A stretch of DNA of 13,259 bases from contig JAEZKS010000177.1 of the NCBI GenBank assembly GCA_023436075.1, forward strand, positions 1 through 13,259, read 5' to 3'. Position numbers and translations under genes: made by a program. Source of the DNA: Methanobacteriota archaeon (lineage in GTDB: Archaea; Halobacteriota; Methanocellia; Methanocellales; Methanocellaceae). A model generated the notes under the pieces. It saw nothing but the letters and a program-made list of their open reading frames with translations. It ran no database searches and had not been told where the DNA came from. This document shows positions 6,779-13,259 of this stretch, in pieces; the first letter of the stretch is position 1, and the number at the start of each line of letters is the position of its first letter.

Positions 6779-7148
6779 CAAGCTCCTGCAGGAGGCGGTG
6801 CACCGCGAGCGAGGCGTGGTGCGCGACCTCGATGGCTCTACGCTCTCCAATGCTCTCCGCATATTTGAACTTTCTACCCAGCGCAGCCTCGACACGCCAC
6901 TCCGGGTAGCCGTAAAACTCGCCCCGCTCAGAGACCAGGACACCCTCGAACCGGGCGGCAGTGGCGGTAATGATGCTGGCTATGACGTCGAACGAAACGT
7001 CATCCTCTATCCGGCGCACGATCTTCATGTCATCGATCCGCTGGATGTTGAGCGGCGACAGCTCGGCGGCAAGGGCGACGCATACTAAAAGATACCGCCC
7101 GTCTGGCATTTTGTGACGCCCCGAAATGTCGATGACTACGGCCTGCAA
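6729..7148 (-). CDS. DUF2209-like conserved archaeal protein
   Basis: This uncharacterised protein resembles the DUF2209 family of methanogen and related archaea, judged from its N-terminal strand VVIDISGRHK and following hairpin (RYLLVCVALA); I could not search to confirm. A buried aspartate in a first strand followed by a hairpin recalls RNase H-like folds, but that is speculation. No membrane segments. The C-terminal tail is charged (EDRPEEKG) and is encoded by DNA shared with the hflX start. No ATG is available. TTG 7148 is chosen because GGAG (7156-7159) sits seven bases upstream and a TATA-like element predicts a transcription start near 7162; this gives 139 residues. An in-frame TTG at 7166 would add six residues but lies before the predicted transcript start. 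First gene of an operon with hflX. Confidence 0.75.
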   Translation of the reverse strand: MQAVVIDISGRHKMPDGRYLLVCVALAAELSPLNIQRIDDMKIVRRIEDDVSFDVIASIITATAARFEGVLVSERGEFYGYPEWRVEAALGRKFKYAESIGERRAIEVAHHASLAVHRLLQELDAERNTCQEDRPEEKG

Positions 7149-7180
7149 AATATCGCTCCAATGCAAATTGGACGTAAATG

Positions 7181-7194
7181 GGTATAATAATATT
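7181..7194 (-). promoter_or_regulatory. TATA box of the DUF2209-hflX operon
   Basis: The minus strand reads AATATTATTATACC. The predicted transcription start near 7162 gives a leader of about 14 bases carrying the GGAG ribosome site for TTG 7148. Confidence 0.45.
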
Positions 7195-7225
7195 GAAAGG
7201 TGTCAGGCGGGCTCGCACGCGACCG

Positions 7226-7270
7226 CTGCGAAGGCAGCTCTTGTTAAACTGCGAAGGCAGCTCTTGTTAA
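7226..7270. repeat. Tandem 22-bp direct repeat
   Basis: Two identical 22-base copies (7226-7247 and 7249-7270) beginning CTGCGAAGGCAG and ending CTCTTGTTAA are separated by one base. Each copy starts with a small hairpin, CTGC-GAAG-GCAG, and ends next to a GTTAA half-palindrome. It lies upstream of the DUF2209-hflX promoter and belongs to no gene. Confidence 0.85.
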
Positions 7271-7324
7271 CGGGCCGGGGAAGAGCTGAGCGACGGATTT
7301 TATGGGCAAAAAAACGCATCAGGC

Positions 7325-7496
7325 CTTGTTTCGGACTACCGCAGTACGGGAACGCCGCCAAGCTCGCCAAGGAGCCAAGGACGCCAAGATTGTTTAACAA
7401 AAGGCATGTGCGGAGCCGTTTTATTTATCATCCTTGGCGGTCTTGGCCTCTTGGCGTGCCTGGCGGCCTCCCAGTACTGCGCATAGACGAAACAAG
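7325..7496. repeat. Long imperfect palindrome (64-nt arms, 44-nt centre)
   Basis: Arms 7325-7388 and 7433-7496 pair without gaps around one centre. The inner 48 positions match at 39, a 7-base block pairs poorly, and the outer 9 (CTTGTTTCG with CGAAACAAG) pair perfectly. Inner arms are built of CGCCAAG/GCCAAGG words, giving the look of a repeat within a repeat. The centre contains a small palindrome around TTGTTTAACAA. No open reading frame in either direction looks real here. Together with the tandem repeat, this fills the gene-free stretch 7195-7533 between the nitroreductase stop and the DUF2209 promoter. It could be a MITE-like or REP-like dispersed element, or a structured RNA. Confidence 0.8.
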
Positions 7497-7533
7497 AGCA
7501 AGAGACATGCTCTTTTTATAGTTCTCGAAAGGT

Positions 7534-8049
7534 TCAAAAAGGAGGAGACGACCCTCGCACGACATATTTCTCCAGGAAAACAAGGTCGTCGAAGCCTTTC
7601 CTCGGTCGGGCTTCCGGGCACTCGTCGGGGTATCCCAGCGTCATGCAGACGACTACATTCATGTCCGGCGGGATGTGGAACAGCGACTTGAGATGGTCTT
7701 CGCTGAAATATCCCACGTAGCATGAGCCTATGCCTTTTCCCCATGCAGTCAGTGCCATGTTCTCCAGCGCCACCGCCGCGTCGACCTGGTACCACTGGTC
7801 TCGCGGATCGCCAAAACAGACGAGAAAGACGTCACACCCGGCTACGAAACCGCAGTCGTTGCACGCCATCGCCGCTGATTTTTTCGCGTCTGGACTCCTC
7901 ACGACTATCACTCCCCACGGCTGCCGATTTGCGGCGGACGGAGCCAGTTGCCCGGCTTCGAGAATTTTATGCAACAGGTCATCAGGTATACGCTGGTCCT
8001 TGTATTTCCTGATGCTTCTCCGAGATTCGATGGCCTTGAAGACGTCCAT
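7534..8049 (-). CDS. Nitroreductase-family flavoprotein
   Basis: This 171-residue FMN-binding oxidoreductase is of the short nitroreductase type common in anaerobes, probably cytoplasmic and dimeric, using NAD(P)H or a similar donor. RRSIRKY (10-16) and PSAANRQPW (37-45) are the two N-terminal FMN phosphate/ring contacts. DAAVALENMALTA (90-102) is the central helix, GIGSCYVG (106-113) the second FMN loop, and LGYPDECP (138-145) the usual late motif. Several cysteines (63, 66, 72, 78) cluster mid-protein, but a CxxC-type iron-sulfur insertion as in ferredoxin-fused members is absent. The natural substrate cannot be told. Start ATG 8049 has GGAG eight bases upstream and a TATA box at 8077-8092. 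It is a single gene isolated between two repeat-rich gaps. Confidence 0.92.
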   Translation of the reverse strand: MDVFKAIESRRSIRKYKDQRIPDDLLHKILEAGQLAPSAANRQPWGVIVVRSPDAKKSAAMACNDCGFVAGCDVFLVCFGDPRDQWYQVDAAVALENMALTAWGKGIGSCYVGYFSEDHLKSLFHIPPDMNVVVCMTLGYPDECPEARPRKGFDDLVFLEKYVVRGSSPPF

Positions 8050-8076
8050 GGCTTAAGCTCCATATTATTATTCACA

Positions 8077-8092
8077 GTATAAATATAAAAAA
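8077..8092 (-). promoter_or_regulatory. TATA box of the nitroreductase gene
   Basis: The minus strand reads TTTTTATATTTATACT. The predicted transcription start near 8060 gives a short leader holding the GGAG at 8058-8061. Confidence 0.55.
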
Positions 8093-8130
8093 CATATCGA
8101 AGCTATGTTCAGGATAGTCAGATAGGAAGG

Positions 8131-8231
8131 CACGACCGCTCGCGCGCGTGCGCGTGACCGGGCTTGCCAGAGACGTCAGGGAGCGCAAAGCCATCGACCA
8201 CGACCGCTCGCGCGCGTGCGCGTGACCGGGC
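8131..8231. repeat. 33-bp GC-alternating direct repeat, two copies
   Basis: Identical 33-base copies at 8131-8163 and 8199-8231 flank a 35-base spacer. Each begins CACGACCGCT, contains an alternating run CGCGCGCGTGCGCGTG and ends ACCGGGC. Identity stops abruptly at both ends. No third copy is found one period upstream or downstream. The alternating C/G run is of the kind that can adopt left-handed DNA under negative supercoiling. Confidence 0.85.
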
Positions 8232-8310
8232 CTCGGGTACTTATTAAGGCCTCAGGCGCTCTTGTCAGAAGTTGTTGTTATATAGCAATGCGTTACGGTA
8301 CCAGAGCGAA

Positions 8311-8581
8311 GTTTCAGGCCGCAGCGATCGCAGGCTTCGCCACGCAGCGACCGCAGCGACTTTCGGATTTTAGTCTTATCTTTAATCACAATCGCATGAT
8401 AACATGTTCGTCCTTCCTGGCTCCCCGGCTCCTGAACTCATTTCATAAAAATCGTACTCCTCTGCTCTGTTTTAATAAAGGAGCCATGGAGCTACGGAGC
8501 CAAGGAGACGTTTCAAACGCTTTTCACTTTAATGAAAGCTTCGTTCGCTGCGCATCCGCTGCGGTCGCTGCGGCCTGAAAC
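8311..8581. repeat. 271-bp intergenic segment bounded by 23-bp inverted repeats
   Basis: GTTTCAGGCCGCAGCG begins the left end (8311-8333), and its reverse complement forms the right end (8559-8581); 22 of 23 positions pair. Inside lie further inverted GGCTCC/GGAGCC words (8419-8432 against 8480-8501). The remainder is AT-rich and shows no credible gene. This and the 33-bp repeat account for most of the gene-free stretch 8093-8688; in 8582-8688 I see nothing clear. A MITE-like element or large folded RNA are options; no target-site duplication is obvious. Confidence 0.65.
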
Positions 8582-8688
8582 GGCTCCAGACGTTCGAAGT
8601 CGAAAGCTCCGGACAGGATAGCGCGCGACCAGGACGCCGGATCCTCTTGTTCAGAATGCACAGGCCAAACGACGGCAACTTTGCACGG

Positions 8689-11064
<2,376 letters not shown>

Positions 11065-11076
11065 ATCGTCCACCTG

Positions 11077-11400
11077 TCACCTGTGGCCGGCATGTTCCAT
11101 GCCCTGCTCGAACAGCTCCCGGACGTGGGCGTCATCCAGGGAATAATAGATCCAGCGCCCCTCGCGGCGCGATTTGACTACCCGGTGGCCCTTGAGCGTG
11201 TGCAACTGGTGGGAGATGGCCGACTGCGTCATTTCCAGCTTGTCGGCAATGTCCTGCACCCGCATTTCACCGCCGGATAGTGCATCCAGTATGCGCAGCC
11301 TGGTGGCGTCGCCCAGAACTTTGAAGAGTTCAGCCGCCTCGGCAAAGCCCTCGCTTTTGTCGACAGCCTTGCCACCGGCTACGCTTAATTGTTTGAACAT
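11077..11400 (-). CDS. ArsR/SmtB-family zinc-responsive repressor
   Basis: This 107-residue winged-helix metal sensor should release its operator when metal binds. ELFKVLGDATRLRILDAL (24-41) is the family N-terminal signature, TQSAISHQLHTLK (58-70) the recognition helix, and GRWIYYSL the wing end. In the last helix Asp90, His92, His103 and His106 reproduce exactly the D-x-H-(x10)-H-x2-H spacing of the CzrA/SmtB alpha-5 Zn/Co site. The protein has no cysteine, so a CadC/ArsR thiolate site is excluded. The TATA-like element at 11430-11437 predicts transcription from near 11407 and there is no Shine-Dalgarno, so the mRNA should be nearly leaderless. It is the first gene of the operon with the pump. 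Confidence 0.95.
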   Translation of the reverse strand: MFKQLSVAGGKAVDKSEGFAEAAELFKVLGDATRLRILDALSGGEMRVQDIADKLEMTQSAISHQLHTLKGHRVVKSRREGRWIYYSLDDAHVRELFEQGMEHAGHR

Positions 11401-11424
11401 ATGAACAATTGTTCAAATGTTCAT
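11393..11424. promoter_or_regulatory. Four-half-site ArsR/SmtB operator
   Basis: Thirty-two bases consist of four 8-base half-sites in order: TTGAACAT, ATGAACAA, TTGTTCAA, ATGTTCAT. The inner pair contains the perfect 14-base palindrome TGAACAATTGTTCA (11402-11415), matching the TGAACA/TGTTCA operators of SmtB/CzrA regulators. It covers the predicted transcription start and runs into the repressor start codon, so binding should block initiation directly. The array could hold two dimers. Confidence 0.85.
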
Positions 11425-11429
11425 CATTG

Positions 11430-11437
11430 TATTAATA
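11430..11437 (-). promoter_or_regulatory. TATA-like box of the metal-resistance operon
   Basis: TATTAATA is centred about 33 bases before ATG 11400. It lies directly next to the operator, on the side away from the gene, and predicts a start near 11407 inside the operator. Confidence 0.45.
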
Positions 11438-11547
11438 GTTTCTTGATGGCCATGGCCGGCAGAGCATGTAATCGATAGTAAAATAAATATACATAATATT
11501 ATAAAAATAAAGAAGTTCATAAAAGTAAGTAAGCGGCAATACAAAAT

Positions 11548-11556
11548 GTATATATC
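11548..11556 (+). promoter_or_regulatory. Candidate TATA box of the SRP54 gene
   Basis: GTATATATC predicts transcription from near 11578 and a leader of about 55 bases. A weaker ATAATAATAC at 11581-11590 would give a leader of about 20. No strong Shine-Dalgarno precedes ATG 11632, only GAGAG eight bases upstream. The rest of the 231-base gap 11401-11631 is AT-rich, with the operator at its left end. Confidence 0.4.
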
Positions 11557-11631
11557 TGATTTGACCGGATTACTACCCGGATAATAATACATTTCACAGC
11601 CCGCACATCATGTGTATAATGAGAGAATATT

Positions 11632-12960
11632 ATGGTGCTCGACAATCTCGGTAACTCGCTGAAAGACGCGGTAAAAAAGCTCGCCAACGCAGGCAAGATC
11701 GATCGCCAGGTCATCGACGAAGTGGTCAAGGACATTCAGCGGGCGATGATCCAGGCAGACGTGAACGTGCGGCTGGTCATGAAACTCTCCAGCCAGATCA
11801 AGAACCGCGCCCTGACAGAAGCCCCGCCCGCCGGAATGGACTCCAGGGAGCACGTGCTGCGAATAGTCTACACCGAGCTGGTCAACATCGTCGGCAAGGC
11901 TACGCCCATTGCCCTCGAGCCCCAGACTATCATGATGGTCGGCCTGCAGGGGTCGGGCAAAACGACCACGTCGGCCAAGCTTGCGCGATACTTTGCCAGG
12001 AAAGGCCTGAAGCCCGCGGTCATCTGCGCCGATACGTACCGGCCGGGCGCATACGATCAGTTGAGCCAGCTATGCGAAAAGCTGGGCGTCCCGTTCTACG
12101 GCGAGAAGGACAATAAAGACGCCGTCCAGATCGTCCGAAACGGCCTTAAGGAGATGTCGAAGTACGACGTGAGGATCGTCGACACTGCCGGCCGTCATGC
12201 GCTGGAGAAAGACCTCATCCAGGAAATGATGGACATCTACCGCCTGACGCAGTTCACCCACAAGCTTCTGGTGCTCGACGCGGCCATCGGTCAGCAGGCC
12301 AGCGAGCAGGCGAAGGCATTCAACGACGCCATCGGCGTCACCGGCGTCGTGATCACCAAGCTGGACGGTACCGCAAAAGGTGGCGGCGCGCTGTCTGCCG
12401 TTTCGGACACGAACACGTCCATAGCCTTCATCGGCGTCGGTGAGACGCCCGACGACCTGGAAAGGTTCGACCCGGACGGGTTCATCTCGCGCCTGCTGGG
12501 CATGGGCGACCTGAAGGCGCTGGTAGAGCGAGCCAACGATGTCATAACGAAGGACAACGTGGACGTCGACAAGCTGATGCAGGGCAAGTTCACGCTCAAT
12601 GACATGTATGCACAGCTCGAGGCCATCAACAAGATGGGCCCGCTGAAGCAGATCATGTCCATGCTGCCGCTGGGCGGCATGGGCGGGAACATCTCTGACG
12701 ACATGTACCGCATGACCCAGGACAAGCTCAAGGGCTACAAAGTGATCATGGACTCGATGACCGAGGCCGAGAAAGAGGACCCGAAACTGATCGGCGGCAG
12801 TCGCATCGCCAGGATCGCCCTTGGCGCAGGGAAGCCCCCTGAAGATGTCAGGGAGCTCCTCAAGTATCACAAGATGATGCAGAAGGCCATGAAAGGCATG
12901 AAGGGCGGCAGCGGTAAGCAGAGTATGTCCAAGATCATGAAGCAGATGGGCATGAAGTAA
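11632..12960 (+). CDS. srp54: Signal recognition particle 54 kDa protein
   Basis: This 442-residue GTPase subunit of the archaeal SRP binds signal peptides on ribosomes and 7S RNA, and docks with FtsY at the membrane. The N domain is helical (1-95). The G domain carries GLQGSGKTTT (104-113), DTYRPGA (134-140), DTAGRH (184-189) and TKLDGTAKGG (242-251). The methionine-rich M domain (about 300-442) includes the finger loop near MGPLKQIMSMLPLGG and the RNA-binding SRIARIALGAGKPPEDV. Length and order are normal for archaeal SRP54. It is divergent from the metal operon and convergent with the RDD gene, so apparently transcribed alone. Termination may use the T6 run at 13021-13026. Confidence 0.97.
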   Translation: MVLDNLGNSLKDAVKKLANAGKIDRQVIDEVVKDIQRAMIQADVNVRLVMKLSSQIKNRALTEAPPAGMDSREHVLRIVYTELVNIVGKATPIALEPQTIMMVGLQGSGKTTTSAKLARYFARKGLKPAVICADTYRPGAYDQLSQLCEKLGVPFYGEKDNKDAVQIVRNGLKEMSKYDVRIVDTAGRHALEKDLIQEMMDIYRLTQFTHKLLVLDAAIGQQASEQAKAFNDAIGVTGVVITKLDGTAKGGGALSAVSDTNTSIAFIGVGETPDDLERFDPDGFISRLLGMGDLKALVERANDVITKDNVDVDKLMQGKFTLNDMYAQLEAINKMGPLKQIMSMLPLGGMGGNISDDMYRMTQDKLKGYKVIMDSMTEAEKEDPKLIGGSRIARIALGAGKPPEDVRELLKYHKMMQKAMKGMKGGSGKQSMSKIMKQMGMK

Positions 12961-12990
12961 ACGTCGCTGCTATTGCATTCACACAAGCGG

Positions 12991-13007
12991 ATAAATAAAA
13001 ACAAAAA
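12991..13007 (-). terminator. Oligo-T terminator after the RDD gene
   Basis: Between the two convergent stop codons the plus strand reads AAATAAAAACAAAAAAC, which is a T-rich run on the minus strand. It is a likely archaeal terminator for the RDD-family gene. No hairpin is evident. Confidence 0.4.
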
Positions 13008-13017
13008 ACTTTCCGGC

Positions 13018-13259
13018 TCATTTTTTAACGACGTATGTATCTGCGATTATGTCGTACAGGCCCTGCTTTTTCGAAGAGAACGCTATGACGATGGAGCCGA
13101 TGTAGACGATCATGTTCGTCAGCATCTTGGCGAAATATCGCAGCGTGGCCTTGCCAAAGGAAATCCTGCCGCCGTTCCCGTCAGTTACCACAAGCCCGAG
13201 CAATATTTTTCCGGGCGTGGCCATGTACTTCGAGCTCTCGAACCAGGCAAAGTAGAGCC
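13018..13259 (-). CDS. RDD-family membrane protein, C-terminal part
   Basis: The gene runs off the window edge; only about the last 79 codons are seen. Reading from 13257 gives LYFAWFESSKYMATPGK, so the ATG at 13224 is internal and not the start. The WFESS...ATPGKILLGLVV motif, a hydrophobic helix (FAKMLTNMIVYIGSIVIAF) and the ending KKQGLYDIIADTYVV are typical of RDD proteins, small three-helix membrane proteins some of which are linked to ion or proton antiport; most have no known role. The N-terminal helix with the RDD motif itself should lie beyond the window. Convergent with srp54. Confidence 0.85.
   Translation of the reverse strand, partial: LYFAWFESSKYMATPGKILLGLVVTDGNGGRISFGKATLRYFAKMLTNMIVYIGSIVIAFSSKKQGLYDIIADTYVVKK

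Noticed and set aside
6779..6943. N-terminal 55-residue extension of HflX
   Set aside because: Ser/Arg-rich shadow of the DUF2209-like gene in another frame. The family N terminus and AGGAG site place the start at 6778.
7126..7521. 131-codon open frame on the plus strand
   Set aside because: It crosses the DUF2209 start, the tandem repeat and the palindrome, and its product is a random-looking basic sequence.
8131..8231. Mini CRISPR array (33-bp repeat, 35-bp spacer, 33-bp repeat)
   Set aside because: Only two repeats, no degenerate third copy a period away on either side, a low-complexity CG run unlike known CRISPR repeats, and no cas gene in the window. Kept as an ordinary direct repeat.
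8216..8578. 120-codon open frame on the plus strand
   Set aside because: It starts inside the 33-bp repeat and spans the inverted-repeat element. Composition is not protein-like, with no domain, and the start overlaps repeat DNA with no ribosome site of its own.

Overview
The window reads as a piece of a methanogenic euryarchaeal chromosome. It carries an HMf-type archaeal histone, SRP54, a DUF2209-like protein of the sort found in methanogens, and TATA-box promoters, several of them placed for leaderless transcripts. Coding GC is moderate to high and intergenic DNA is AT-rich. Methanocellales (Rice Cluster I) is my best guess at lineage; that is an inference from gene content and style, not a proven assignment.

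Layout. Positions 1-1480 hold two plus-strand integral membrane proteins, one an unrecognised protein of about seven helices and one DUF5658-like. Facing them is a minus-strand metallo-beta-lactamase-fold nuclease (1553-2506 or 2611), which shares a divergent promoter region with the histone gene (2776-2985). The histone gene has a strong TATA box, a perfect Shine-Dalgarno and a hairpin/T-tract terminator. A minus-strand pair follows: ketopantoate reductase (CoA biosynthesis), then an orphan beta-class DNA methyltransferase, overlapping by ATGA. Next come a small winged-helix protein with its own apparently leaderless promoter, and a DUF2209-hflX pair whose genes overlap by 50 bp.

Positions 7149-7533 and 8050-8688 flank a nitroreductase gene and are non-coding but rich in structure. 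The first holds a 22-bp tandem repeat and a 64-nt-arm imperfect palindrome. The second holds a 33-bp GC-alternating direct repeat (35-bp spacer) and a roughly 270-bp segment bounded by 23-bp inverted repeats. The two large elements share an 11-nt word, suggesting a family of dispersed intergenic repeats. These are the least explained parts of the window.

Positions 8689-11424 are a self-contained metal-resistance operon. An ArsR/SmtB repressor with a CzrA-type alpha-5 zinc site and no cysteine precedes a Zn/Cd P1B-2 ATPase with two DCxxC metal-binding domains. A 32-bp four-half-site operator overlaps the repressor start codon. Divergent from it lies the SRP54 gene (11632-12960), followed by a convergent, window-truncated RDD-family membrane protein.

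Most genes are housekeeping or conserved archaeal genes. I see no undescribed multi-gene system. The candidates for new biology are the intergenic repeat elements, the unrecognised membrane and winged-helix proteins, and the orphan methylase in a CTAG-depleted sequence.
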